A stretch of DNA of 64,000 nucleotides from Eutypella sp. D-1 (taxonomy: Eukaryota > Ascomycota > Sordariomycetes > Xylariales > Diatrypaceae), in contig JAJTTP010000003.1 in NCBI GenBank assembly GCA_023313575.1, forward strand, positions 806,001 to 870,000, given 5' to 3'. The notes below the pieces were generated by a model. The model made no database searches, had not been told where the DNA came from, and saw only the letters and a list, made by a program, of their open reading frames with translations. The position numbers and the translations under genes are program-made. Positions 1-11,936 of this stretch are shown here, in pieces (position 1 is the first letter of the stretch; each line of letters starts with the position of its first letter).

Positions 1-997
1 TGTATAACAGATATGGTGACATGGACGTATCTCCCAAGGATCTACTTGATTAAGATGCCGTCGACGACCAAAATCCTGTCAGGTAGGCTCGTTATATTGA
101 GGCCCCTATGGAACCTTGGAAGAGTTGTTTGTTGTTCTTTTAGATGCTGAGGTGCTTTTTAGAAGCGGCTCTGATTGGTCGGATGTCAACTGCATATATG
201 TTAGACGGTAAGTTGGATCTGACATGTAATAATGCACAGGGTAGGGCGGGCTTTCCGGGGCCTCAGAGTTGAATTATCAGGACAACTGACAACTGACCAA
301 CCGTCCTGGCCGCCCCGTTCCTTGCCGCCGTTGACGGCAGTAACAACCTTGTAAAGGGGCTGAGGGGGAGATGTATGGATCAGGGCAAGAAAGACCCACA
401 TAAACACGGTGTTCTATGGGCTCTTGGCGCTGCAAGGATTCCGTCAGACTTCCGGGTAAGGCCCTTTACGTACGGCCCCTAGTAAAACTGGTACCCCCAC
501 CAAAACATAGGCGCGGTTTTGACTAGCGGCTGTTTTGAATCAGGAAAGAAGCACTCAGAAAAATCGAACCGCCCTTTTCCCAGCCAGAATCAGCAGGAAC
601 GATAAAGCGATTTTTAGTCTTAGTTTAGATCACCCGTTATACCTTACCAACTTACCTTCCTGTACGTATTTAATTGGCCTTATTTTCCCTTTTGCTCTTT
701 AAATTCCCTTACAAAACCCTGCCATAAATAGACTAGCGTGCCTTCCTCATAACACCCCCCCCTTGCCTGACTTTTGACAATCAGTAAGTGATAGATAAAT
801 CACCTATTCCCCCCTCTTTTCCCCTTAAACCTGGAACTCCCGTCCGTTTCCTTCTTTTACCTCTTCTCTCTTCTACCAATTTTCACTTACGGTTTTTATC
901 CATCAACAACAAAGCTTTTACGCATCAATACTATCAACCAAACCCACCCATTTTCATCACCAAAACACACTTACAACAACACTAAACCTCATTCAAG
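1..997. other. Upstream region of histone H4
   Basis: No supported gene. The last 270 bases are pyrimidine/CA-rich, as expected for a fungal promoter and 5' leader. An ATAAATA box lies at 724-730, about 270 bases before the H4 ATG. The region contains no histone H3 gene, although H3 and H4 are often divergently paired in ascomycetes; a partner would have to lie left of the window. Short open frames here have no family resemblance. Confidence 0.6.
724..730 (+). promoter_or_regulatory. Candidate TATA box of histone H4
   Basis: ATAAATA lies in a CT-rich promoter about 270 bases before the H4 start codon. Histone promoters commonly have TATA elements. The start of transcription is not visible from sequence, so the assignment is an inference. 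Confidence 0.35.
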
Positions 998-1634
<637 letters not shown>

Positions 1635-2514
1635 GCATAGGTTGCATGCTTTGCCTCTGTTGCCTATCTACATCGTACAAACTACTTCTGAGTCTTGCAA
1701 TTATGTGGGGGAAAGAGGAGGTACGAGTACGCGTTGGGGTTTGTCTTAGGACTTTAGTTGTTGACATTATGGATTTTTCCCGGCATGATACACACACTCT
1801 GATGTTGGCGTTGGTGGCTTCTACGGATAATGGACTACATGATATTACTACTACTCTTGATGGCGTCTAGTGGAAAGACGAAAGCCTTCGGAGAGAGATT
1901 TGGCCGACGCTGAATATATTTGCGATGCGTACTCATGCTTCGCCATGAGCGAATGAACTACAGTCTTGCCTTGTCATGAACCATCAATCACTAAATGCCT
2001 CATCCGTGACCTTGAGCCGAGACCTTGAGCCGACGTAGTTGTAAAGTCTTTGTTGATAAACTTTGGTATCTTGCCACTGAAAATGTTAGAATATGCGCTG
2101 TTGCCTAATATGAAACACCGCTGAACGCCGACTACCCATTCCCTGAAGTATCTATGCTGGACAACTGCTATTCGCCCACGCCCGCCCGGCCGCCCGCCCA
2201 CTTGCTGCCGAGTGTCCGAATACCCGATCGGAGCAGAACAGACCGCCCTTTTCAGTATAACGCCTCCAGAACCACTCCTACGTAATCTCAGTCTCAGTCT
2301 CCCGGTGCAGCAGAGGCTTATCGGTATACTGCACTACTTACACCACATCAGAGAGACCGTTTACGTACAGCGCCGCTGTGGGGTTTTTTTCCCTTGGCTC
2401 CATCTCATCCATGTATTCAACACCCCAACCAGCATTCACTCAGCTTTCCAGCTTTTCTTTCCTCTCCCTCCTGTTCTTATTTTTTCTTTTTGTTATCTTA
2501 TTTTCTTTGGTTTA
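1635..2514. other. Convergent H4 / trs20 intergenic region
   Basis: Holds the 3' ends of two convergent genes. Nothing else is supported. It is T-rich at 2375-2515, just beyond the trs20 stop codon. Confidence 0.6.
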
Positions 2515-3202
2515 TCAGAGGTACTTGCGGCCGGCGGCGGCGACGCGCTGGCGGAAGACGGGGCTGCGGACCTCCATGTTGACGCGGTAGAAGGGGTTCA
2601 TGGCGGCCTTGACCCAGTTCTCGTAGACCTCGAGGAAGAAGCTGCGCACGGCCTCCTCGGTCTGCGGGCTCGTCGGGTTCGCGGCGATCGAGGTCGAGGC
2701 GCTGGCCCCTGAAGAGGAGGTCGCGCGGTTGGTGGCGCCGCCGGCGTTGGAGTTGGAGGAGGAGGAGTTGTTGGTGGAGTTGTTGGCGTTGGAGCCGGCG
2801 GCAGAGGAAGATTGCGCTGGTGGTGGTTGGTGCAGGAGTAGGAGTTTTACGTTCGAGCCGGTCATGAAGCAGGATACGTAGTTGTTGAAGAACTTGTCGA
2901 TGCACTTGAGATACCTTTTTTTCATGTATGGGGGGATTTTGTCAGTTTCTTGTAGAGAGAAGGGGGAGAGAGGGGGGGGGGGGGGGAGAGAGAGGGAGAG
3001 AGAGAAAAGAAACACACATCTGCCCCGTCCCCCACTGGACCTCCTCGACGATGTCGAGGCTGCTGTGCACGATGAACTGGTTCATGTGGCGCGCCTGCTC
3101 GCTGAACCGGGCCTGCCCGTCGCCCCCCTGCTTCGACGTCCCGAACTCGTGCTCGAACAGCGGGTTGTCCTGCGTCCCGACGATCACGAAGTAGTATGAC
3201 AT
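2515..3202 (-). CDS. trs20: TRAPP complex subunit Trs20 / TRAPPC2 (sedlin)
   Basis: Small longin-fold subunit of the TRAPP tethering complexes, which act as Ypt/Rab exchange factors in ER-to-Golgi and Golgi traffic. Exons on the minus strand are 3202-3018 and 2914-2515; the 103-base intron interrupts the Met codon before YLKCIDKF. The product is 194 residues. Family motifs include MSYYFVIVGTQDNPLFEHEF at the start, HMNQFIVHSSLD, YLKCIDKF and AAMNPFYRVN. The family is usually about 140 residues. The extra length is an Asn/Ser/Ala-rich insert at about residues 92-148, between the third strand and the last helix. The ATG at 3202 is chosen because the family starts there, and the open frame running further upstream contains no ATG. 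A long GAA repeat lies directly upstream. Confidence 0.95.
2972..2986. repeat. Poly-G tract in the trs20 intron
   Basis: Fifteen consecutive G on the plus strand, read as a C tract on the trs20 sense strand inside its single intron, flanked by GA repeats. It may serve as a polypyrimidine stretch and is prone to length error in sequencing. Confidence 0.8.
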
Positions 3203-3207
3203 AGTGT

Positions 3208-3286
3208 TTCTTCTTCTTCTTCTTCTTCTTCTTCTTCTTCTTCTTCTTCTTCTTCTTCTTCTTCTTCTTCTTCTTCTTCTTCTTCT
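3208..3286. repeat. (TTC)n / (GAA)n microsatellite
   Basis: About 26 uninterrupted TTC units. They read as GAA on the trs20 sense strand and begin about five bases before its start codon, so the repeat probably lies in the 5' leader. Confidence 0.95.
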
Positions 3287-3905
3287 TTTTTTCCGGCTTT
3301 TCTCCCTCTTATGAGACACGCCTCGACACCGATCGATATCGACCTTTGCGCCGTTGCGCCCCGGATTCCCCTCCCCGAACCGTCGCTCGCTTCTTCTTAG
3401 TTTCTTCCCGGGCTGTAAGTTGGATGGATGGGTGTCTAGGCTTGCGGATGATCTATCGTGTTGTGTCGTCGTCTGCTCGTTTCGTAGAGTTCGGTGATGT
3501 ATGTATGTATTGGGTGTAAGTAAGTACACCTATGGATGAATTGAAGTGGGCTATCCCGAAGCTTATCTACTTTAGGGAGCTTGGAATTGGTCGGTAGCTG
3601 TATGTAAGAGGCCTGGGCGGGACCGGGGAGGTTCCAGACTTGCGGTTTACAGGTGTGGCTTACGCTCCGACCGGACCCACACAACCACACTAGTACGTAC
3701 AGCTCGCATTGCCGTTAAACTTTTCTATGAACCACATCCATCAGCCACGCCCGCATTTATAACTTCTCAACCTCGCCGAAGAAAATCACCCCCGTACATA
3801 CCCACCCACCTGCCGACCAACCCCCGCCCGTGCGCAACGCCGACGCCGACGCCGAGCAGGGCAAATCAGAGAAGCACGAGACGAGACGAGACGAGGACGA
3901 GGAGG
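3287..3905. promoter_or_regulatory. Divergent trs20 / mrpl31 promoter region
   Basis: About 600 bases between two head-to-head genes, so a shared bidirectional promoter is inferred. A GACGA repeat (GAGACGAGACGAGACGAGGA) lies just before the mrpl31 ATG. No firm TATA element was seen. Confidence 0.45.
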
Positions 3906-4543
3906 ATGTTCGGCGCTTTCAGAGTTACGAATCCCCTATCGGGGGGTCTATTATGGTATGCTTGCGATCCGGATTTACCTGCGATCTTTCCCGGGCTACA
4001 TATGCGCCCTCTAACGAGGCCGCATTGAGACCCCGGCGCTCTCGGCCAGCTCCATTCCCAACCGACATATATATACATATGCACACATGCCAGTTTCCAT
4101 GAAAAGAGGGCCCCCACCCCCCGGGTGCTGATCGTGCATATGACGTTAATATATAAAAAATAACAGGAAAATACCGTGGCGACTCTCACGGTTCCAGAAG
4201 GCGCGGCAGCGGCGGCGGCTCCGGGCCGTCGACGCCGTCGTCGACACCCTGGACCGCGCCCTCAAGAAGCAGGGCGAGTCCCTTAAGTCCCTCGACGTCT
4301 GGAAGGAGTCCATGCCCACCGAGGCCGAGATGCTGCCTAAGGACAAGTACACCATGTTCGACCGCAAGGAGAAGAGGTATCGCAAGGGCATACATAGTGA
4401 GTCCCCAGTCCAGTCCAGTTCCCGTGTGTGTGTGTGTGGTTTGCTGGGTTGATTGCTAATCACATGCTTGTTTGTTTGTCTTTTTTGCAGAGCTGCCGAA
4501 GTGGACGAGGGTATCCCAGAGAGTCAACCCGCCCGGTTACTAG
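3906..4543 (+). CDS. mrpl31: Mitochondrial large-subunit ribosomal protein mL60 (MRPL31)
   Basis: Fungal component of the mitochondrial 54S ribosomal subunit. Exons are 3906-3955, 4167-4396 and 4491-4543 and encode 110 residues. Motifs that match the family include MFGAFRVTNPLSGGLLW at the start (yeast has MFGPFKLTSPVAGGLLW), KIPWRLS, the central MLPKDKYTMFD and the C-terminal YRKGIHKLPKWTRVS. Yeast Mrpl31 is 131 residues, so the length is plausible. The 50-base first exon ends within the Trp codon and no longer open frame covers it, so the start rests on the family match. The protein is basic, as expected for rRNA contact. It faces trs20 head-to-head and cbc2 tail-to-tail. Confidence 0.93.
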
Positions 4544-5099
4544 AACTCAACGCTGCTGGGATTGGGATATTGGATTGAGTGGTGGTGGTGGCGAGGTGAT
4601 GGGGGACCATCCGCCGGTCGAATCCGATGGTAGGCCTTGGACGATGGACCTACCATCCGGCCATACGTCTACGTGTGGACGAACCAATTTGGGAGCAATA
4701 GCTAGCTGAGCTGCCCTCTGTACATATATACTCTCGCGCAACGTATGACAATTTGAGAAGAAACGGAGGAAAACGTCCCTTCGTGGGCAATCATTTCAAA
4801 AAACTAGATTTTCTGCTCGATAAACGCCTATGAGCCAAGCCCGTATGCCATTAAGTAGACCTTTGTGTGTGTGTTCGTTTGCCATATATATTGGCGGTAC
4901 ATTTTCTTGTAAAAGGGATTCGAGAGGGCAGGAGAGCAAAAGCGCTCTTTCCCCCCTTCATTGTGCGCCCGCTCCTCGTCGCCCAGTGTATCCGGTTGTG
5001 CTCTGCTGCGCGCCCCTGCTCGTATATCGTTGGTGAGCTGGATCGCGAAGCCGTGATGCCCCCCCTCTTCCTTAATCCTCTCCCAGGCATAGCGACCTT
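4544..5099. other. Convergent mrpl31 / cbc2 3' region
   Basis: Holds the 3' ends of two convergent genes. No RNA gene or repeat was recognised. Confidence 0.6.
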
Positions 5100-5959
5100 T
5101 CATCTCGCGCGGCCGTAGTCCTCCTCCTTGTGGCCATCGCGGTCGCGCTGGCGCTCGGCGTCGCGGAGGCGCTGGTCGGACTGCTGGACGGCGCGGCCGA
5201 GGCCGCCGCGGCCCTCGTCGTAGTCGTCGCGGTACTCATCGCGGACCTGGCCGCCGGACTTGCCGCGGCCGTACTGGCGGCCCTCCTCGAAGCCCGGGTC
5301 GAGATCGGTGCGGATGACGCGCTCGTCGAGCTTCGTGCCCCCGACGTACTTCAGGCAGTCCAGCGCGTCCGCGTGCGTGTAGTACTCCACGAAGCAGAAC
5401 CCGCACGGCGTCTTGTTGTACCGGTCCAGCCCCATCACCAGCCGCTTGATCTCCCCGCACTTCGAGAATAGCTCGTATACCTGCTCCTCCGTCGTGTAGA
5501 AGGACCTGTGCGCGCGCGCCCCCAGTGTCGCGTTAGCTTAGCCCCTCCCCCCTTGCATGCATTGGCATCAACTGAGTTATGGTTTTGGATATAGGGGGCA
5601 TAATGTAGGGATGGAGGGAGGGAGGTAGGGAGGAAGAGGAACGGCTTACAAATTCCCTACGTAGAGGGTGGTGGCGTCCTTGAGGGGATCCTCGGGAGGC
5701 TCCTCTGGCTGGTTACCACCCATCTCGGTGTCGCCATCCCGACCGGCGCCGTCGCGGCCATGGTCTGTTCTTCTCCGCTTATTCTACGGCGATTGAATTA
5801 GTCAATGGAATCAATGAGTCAACCCAATGAGCCATTGAAGTCATTAATTGGACAAAGGGAGGATGAATATTTTGGGGGGGGGGGAGTGCTTACCCTGTTG
5901 AGGTAGTAGGCACTTGGCCTGTCTAACCGCTCAACCGTAGACCGGTAACCGCCTCGCAT
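5100..5959 (-). CDS. cbc2: Nuclear cap-binding complex subunit 2 (CBP20)
   Basis: Binds the m7G cap of nuclear RNA polymerase II transcripts together with CBP80, aiding splicing and export. Minus-strand exons are 5959-5894, 5783-5650 and 5505-5100 and give 201 residues. The RRM is clear: RNP2-like [15 protein letters not shown] spans the second intron, and RNP1 is GFCFVEYY. The cap-binding tail carries [20 protein letters not shown] and [18 protein letters not shown], characteristic of CBP20. Arg and Asp residues crowd the C-terminus. The start is the ATG at 5959; exon 1 includes [16 protein letters not shown], which resembles the VELSQYRDQHF stretch of human CBP20. The first exon is the least certain part. 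Confidence 0.93.
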
Positions 5960-7075
5960 TTTAAATTTTTGTTTCTGTTTCTGTTTCTTTGTCTCGGTGA
6001 GCCGGTTCTCCGAGCTTCCCTTGTGTGTGAGATGATCGGTGAGGATGCAAAAGGTAAGTTTCAGCGACTGCAGAAGATGTATGGGATGTTTGTTGCGAAT
6101 CGTGATAAAGGAACTGGAAGGCTGAGGAAGGCTGAAGAGAAAGTTGATGATGATAGGTAATAATAAGAGGTACCTTGCAGTAGCAACTTATAAGCGCGTT
6201 TGCTGCGTATATACACCATGTACTGAGTACCTAGACTTCCATGCTACCTGACAGTCTTTATAAAACTGGGTCTATTTCTCAGGTCCATGCAGGCGGGTAT
6301 GTACCTACTTAGGTAGGTATCAGAAAATGCTTACAGAAGCCAGGTGTAACTAGATGCATTCTGGCTGTCTGGGCTGTCTGGGATGTTGCCCAGCCAGGTT
6401 CACTTGCCTAAAAGCAGTGGAGGGCCACATGCATTCATCTCTGATCTTGCAAGAAGGCAAGATGTACCTAGGTAACCTTCTTCTCTCATTCCTTCATGCA
6501 GGCCGCCTACCTGTACCTAGATACCCACTTAACGGATCTGCCCAGGTGGTTATTGCATGTACTTTATACATAATCTGTCGGTATCTAGGTATATGCAGTA
6601 CGACTAAGTGCCTACCTAGGTACCTCTTAGCAGGAACCTTGGAAGCTTTGTTGGTTGCTTAAGTGGAGACTACCTAGCTTAAGCAGTTCCTGGAGCATCA
6701 AAATTCCAGCCTTAGGAGCTTATAACGTCCACAGGTCAACTTCACAACATCAACATCAACCTCAACGTCAATTTCACTTCTACTTCCACTTCCACTTCCA
6801 CTTTTAACTTCACCTTCAGTTTTCTTATATTCAACAACCAACATCTCGCAGAACCGGGGCTATTTAGCCACTGCTTCTATCTGTAACATCAAACTTGTGG
6901 GACTCTTTATTTAAGAACCTCGATACACACCACAGTCAGAAGATGCAAATCGGTTGTTGATTCCTCGATTTGGGTGTCTAATCTGTACACGTCTAACTCC
7001 CAAACTTCCTACCTCCTACTCCTACCTTCTACCGAAACGTGACCGTCAGATCTTCATTTTTTAAATAATAATAAA
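5960..7075. promoter_or_regulatory. Divergent cbc2 / nup82 promoter region
   Basis: About 1.1 kb with no supported gene. Several TAGGTA/TACCTA and ACCTAGGT motifs occur at 6300-6620. The last 340 bases are CT-rich, with tandem TTCCAC units (about 6780-6805) and CAACATCAA units (about 6744-6765), probably the nup82 5' leader. Confidence 0.5.
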
Positions 7076-9889
7076 ATGCCTAAGATCCGAAGCTATACCC
7101 CTGCTTGGCTCTGCAAGCCCTCGCCAGGCCACGATCTCTTTGCCCCCTCGCCGTCCGACGCCCCTAAGCGCTCTTCGTTGTACTCGTCGGCTAGGCCTAA
7201 CGTCCCATCGGGTCCACGGAAGACAATCGCCCGCCGCGGTACGGAGGTGTTCGTCGCTGTTGGGAAAGAGATCAGATGGGCAGATCTCGTCTACTTGAAG
7301 GAGAGATGGCAGGAGAAGGAATCCCGAGATCACGATGGCGTTCGTATCAAACGCGAAGGAGCCCCGGCCCCGGCCCCCGAAGACGATGACCTGTTGGAAG
7401 CATCTGTCGAGAATGGCTTTGCGGAAGGATTTCGCGTAAGTTGGAATTACCACAGCTTGACCACAGCTTTGTCACACCTTGGTCGATATCAACCAAGGGC
7501 GCAACGGCTCGGTTTTTTTCTGCATTGGACATGCTGACTTTATTATTTGTACTTGTTATAGACGATCAAGGCACCCATCGGCAGTGACATCGAACAGCTC
7601 ATTATCTCGCCATATGCCAACTTCATGGCTATCGTTACCACCCATACCGTTCGCGTCATCCTTATACCCGATTCTTCACATCTCACGGCGCAGAGTCTCG
7701 ACGTCATAAAGCCCAAGTCTTGGACTTTAGGCCCAACTACGCATGTAATAGATCGCTCGCCTATCGCCGCCGCCCTATGGCATCCCCTTGGTGTCAATGG
7801 CTGCGCCTTGGTTACAATCACCAAGGATGCTATTGTTAGAGTCTGGGAGCTTTCTCAGAATGACCGCTGGTCTTTTGACACCCCCTCCCTGACCATCGAC
7901 TTGAAGAAGCTCGCCGATGGTACCTCGCTAGAACAGAACTTCGCGGCAGCAAACGACGTAACGAACAAAGGATTCTCTCCGGACTCCTTCGAGATGGAGG
8001 TAGCAGCGGCTTGCTTCGCGGGAAGAGGCTCCGGAGGCTGGTCTCCGATGACGCTATGGATCGCTATGCGTGAAGGCGACGTATATGCCCTCTGCCCTTT
8101 ACTGCCTACTCACTGGTCCCCGCCCCCGACTTTGATCCCGTCACTGTCTATATCCATTGTTGGCAACCTTGGCGCTGTCGAACACGACCCTCATATATCC
8201 GAACCAGCGAAGTTATTGGCACAGCAGCAGCTGGACTGGATGTCAGATCTTGACAACCAAGAACCCAAGGTCGTAGAAGGCCCCCCGGGAGAACCTCCCA
8301 CGGAGATCTATCAGCGCCCCTCAAAGCCGGGCATAGTCCCGCGACTACAGGGTCCTTTTGAACTGCATTTAAGCCCCGAGAGTGAGGATGATCTTGACAT
8401 GGAGTTGACGGACATATTTGTCATTGGCGAGAAGTTGGATACTGAAGAGTTGATGATGGGCGAGGAGGAGGATCTAGAGATGGAGGAGATCGAGCGAGAA
8501 GGCTTGTCTCTCTCTGTCGTCTGTTTGCTGTCATCAAGTGGCCAGTTGCGCATATGTCTAGACCTGAATGGCGTCCAGGCCCAATGGCTACCACCCCGCA
8601 ATAAGTTGAAGTCTGTTGGGCGCCTGGCCGCAACTGCCGAGCCACCCTCTCTCCTCACTTTCCAGAGCTTAGACGTCTTGACGTCCCTAGAAAGTGCTGA
8701 GGAACGGTGGCCAATGATCAGCCCGGACACGACTTCTCGCTATTCGTTTTTCGTCACTCATCCGACGAGCATCACGCATGTATCCCTAGCGCCCTGGGTA
8801 TTCCGGCTCGAGAGCGAACTCCAGGGCGATTCGCAGGCAGGCTCCGACTTCAGGATCGACCTACTTGTGAGCGGGCAAAGTTCAACCCGAGAAAGGCTTT
8901 ACACCAATCCTGGCTACGGCGATTCACATTTACCCCTAGCCGCAGCTGTCGCCATCCGAGATCCTGATCTAGGCTATTTTCTACTATCTGCGACCCCGTT
9001 CGAGCCAGTTGCAATGCAGTTCGACACGCCAGATGACGACTTCGAGCCCATCGATTCAGTCTCACCCACGTTTGATAGAGATGCGGAGGTACAACCCTTG
9101 GACTTCTACGAGCCTCGTCCGGTCTTCCAACCATCACATGCTTTTGACGAGAGCTCGGCCCTCCCGGCGCTTTTGGAGCAGCTGCGCACCAGTCGCCATA
9201 AGACTATCGTTAACCAGGAAGTTCGGCTCTCGCCCGTGACACTACAAATCTTTACAAATGCACATAAGATTCTGAGTGAAGAGACGCACAGACTTGGTTT
9301 GGCGGCTTCCGAGCTGTTCCTTCGATGCGAGAAGTTACAGACCGAGCTAAGGCAACAGATCACCAAGGCGAACGAGGTTAAGGGGAGGGTCGAGGCCGTC
9401 ACAGGAGAGGATCAAGATGAAGAAAGACCAGAGTCTACCAACGCGGCCTTCGAACGACGGCTAAAGGCCGCCAAGGAAAGAGGGGAGGGATTAAGGCAAC
9501 GGCTAGAGAAGATGCGCAAGACGGTTACGAAGGCGACAAGCCGTGAGCTCAGCGACAAAGAACGAGCCTGGGTCAACGAGGTGAAGGCTATGGATACCAG
9601 CATACTCGGGTCCGAGACATCACAGGAAAGCCCTGCCCGCCTGAAGCAGATTTTAAGGCGGTACGAAGAGGTCAAGCAGTTGCGAGAGGATCTAGTAGAG
9701 CAGGCGAAGAAGCTGGGCGAGACGGCGAGCGAAGGGGATGAGAATCTGGGGTCTTCCACCATCGACCTGCGCATACCCTCTGACCTCCGTCGGACTAAGA
9801 TCAACCAAGTCCGGGGTCTCTTGGAACGGGAAAGCGCGTTAGTGGAGGCAGTGAAGGCCCGCCTAGAAAGGCTCCAGGTCGTTGGATAA
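7076..9889 (+). CDS. nup82: Nuclear pore complex protein Nup82
   Basis: Structural nucleoporin of the cytoplasmic-face mRNA export platform (Nup82-Nup159-Nsp1 in yeast). Exons are 7076-7435 and 7562-9889, joined in phase 0, giving 895 residues, close to other filamentous-fungal Nup82 proteins. The N-terminal two thirds is predicted to be a beta-propeller: motifs include MPKIRSYTPAWLCKPSPGHDL, IEQLIISPYANFMAIVTTHT and LWHPLGVNGCALVTITKD. The linker at about residues 300-340 is strongly acidic. From about residue 690 the protein is charged and heptad-rich, fitting the C-terminal coiled coil that binds Nup159 and Nsp1. The identification is by overall architecture and remembered family motifs. 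Confidence 0.85.
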
Positions 9890-11936
9890 GGGAAGAACCC
9901 GGCTGTAATATTTGGGTCGCCTCAAGTTGGATCTCTATTGACACAACGAAGACCGCGGAACCATTGATGATGCTGGTATTAGTCGTATACTGATTTTTCC
10001 TCAACTCCGTGGCCAACCGATGGGCCGAATCTGATTGTTTCGTTGGCGCTTGCTCGCTCGCCTCGTACTTGGAGAAGTTCTCTTGTGTGAGGTTCAGAGT
10101 TTGCTGCCGCGAGGCGTGCCCCGTCCCCCCCAAAAAACGGGATAATCCTCGTCGGAAGTTTGCTGATCATTTCCGTGTATGTGTGTGTGTAGCAAGCAAT
10201 AATCCATCTAACCTCGATCACTTGGGGTCTATCTATCTATGGGCCCATGAGGTATCTTTTTTTCGACTTGTGTTTTGTCATACTTGCTCTGAAATTTATT
10301 ATTATTTTCCTACGCCAAAAGGAAACCCCACCCGGAAAACATATTGAAACTTTTGAGGTGACTAGCCAAACAAGATCAGATCATTTTAACAGCCTCAACG
10401 GCGTACCAGCCATCAACACGTCAGGCGTGTGTGGTACCCCGGGGGTCCAGGACTATCAGCTGCAGTTGTTGATACTCAGGCAGTGGCGCCGCGAAGGTCT
10501 AGACCGGCTTGCAGTGCAGTCGAGTCGGGTAGCCAGTTATCCCCAGCTATTACTGCCCCGTACAGACGTATATGCCAATATAAAAATGGCCCCTACGGTA
10601 GCGCCTCTCGAGGCCGGGGGAGGGTGGAACTAAGTTTTTCTTTCCCTTTTTTTCCCTCCCAAATCTTGTGATACCATACATACTCTGTCTGGCCAGGCTG
10701 GCACCGGGAAGGAAGTACATTCCACACACCGGCTATGCACAGCACTCCTTCTGGGGCCTCCCCCCCCCTCTGTCGATTTTCGCGCGACGGTTTCGCCGAA
10801 AAGAAACACAAGAAGGATGAAATAATGAAAGGGTATTTGATATTATAATGTGTTACAGCAGTTGTGGCCTTCTCGACTTTCGACTTTATTATTTTTGTTT
10901 TTGTATACGTAGGTAAGGTATTTGAGGGGGACGTTGTCCTCATGTCCCCAACGATACTCCGGTCTATGGTAGGTCCATTTCTTCTCTACGCTTTTCCGCC
11001 TTACATTCCATCGGGACCCGGCGTTATTGGTCCGGCACTTCTCATGCGAGGCTTAATCTGTCTATGGGTCTCCCCTGGCAGCGATTGCTCACCCACAGGA
11101 AGTACCCCTTGTCCCTGACGGCCTGAATGGTGCATGAAGGAGGGGATGATCGGCGCTCGTGGCCTTGTGTATATTTGTCTTTGGTTTGTTTTAAAAGATG
11201 ACGCTCTGTTTTGGGAAGAAGAGGCAGGCTCTCGAGGCTCTGTTCGTTCCGTATACGGGCACGTTAAGTTAACAGCCTGCTTTGTTCCATCCTTGGAAAA
11301 AAAGAAAAGGGCAGCAGGCGAAAACAGGATGGTGGCGCGAATCCCATCCGCAACACTTCTGTTGTGTCACCACCCCCAATGCGCCCAGCCATCCCGTCAG
11401 GCCATATGCTCGTACAGACTATCACTCTGGACTTGAAGCTCGTCCGAGCCGGAGATGGTACAATATTGATCGAGTTGTAGAAAGTCAAACATGCACAAAT
11501 ACGCCCCGAAAACGCAGGCTCCCTCATCCCCCATCCCCCATCCCCCATCGCCCCCTTTATTTTTCTGATCCACCATTCCCGACCATGGCTCCCCACGTAT
11601 TCCCTACGAGCGGGGGCTACGAAGGCCGTGGCCTTGCACTTTTTGTCATCAGTATATTATTGGCCTTGAGGCTACATGCAAACTGCAAGACATGGTATCC
11701 TTGCTTGTAGCAAGGAGTTCGGATGACACATAGCCTTTCCCGCTCCAGAACCTATTTCTTTCCACCTGCACACACGTCCTGCGTGTCACGGTTAGACACT
11801 GGTGACCCGTTGCCACCAATTAGGAAATATATAAAGTTCTATTCCTCCCCTTCAAATTTAATGTATTTCTATTTCTCTTCCCTCTAAGCTACCTCTATCT
11901 CTCTTTCTCTCTCTCTCTCTCGATACCGGCGCCCCA
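9890..11936. other. Intergenic region, nup82 to 595-residue protein
   Basis: About 2.0 kb. Open frames of up to 142 codons on both strands have no recognisable domain and are not supported as genes. A CT-rich tract at 11870-11925 is probably the promoter/leader of the downstream gene. An imperfect CCCCATC tandem is at about 11527-11550. Confidence 0.55.

Noticed and set aside
3203..3529. N-terminal extension of Trs20 including a poly-Arg run
   Set aside because: No ATG upstream in frame, and the family begins at MSYYFVIVG; kept only as a near-cognate start question.
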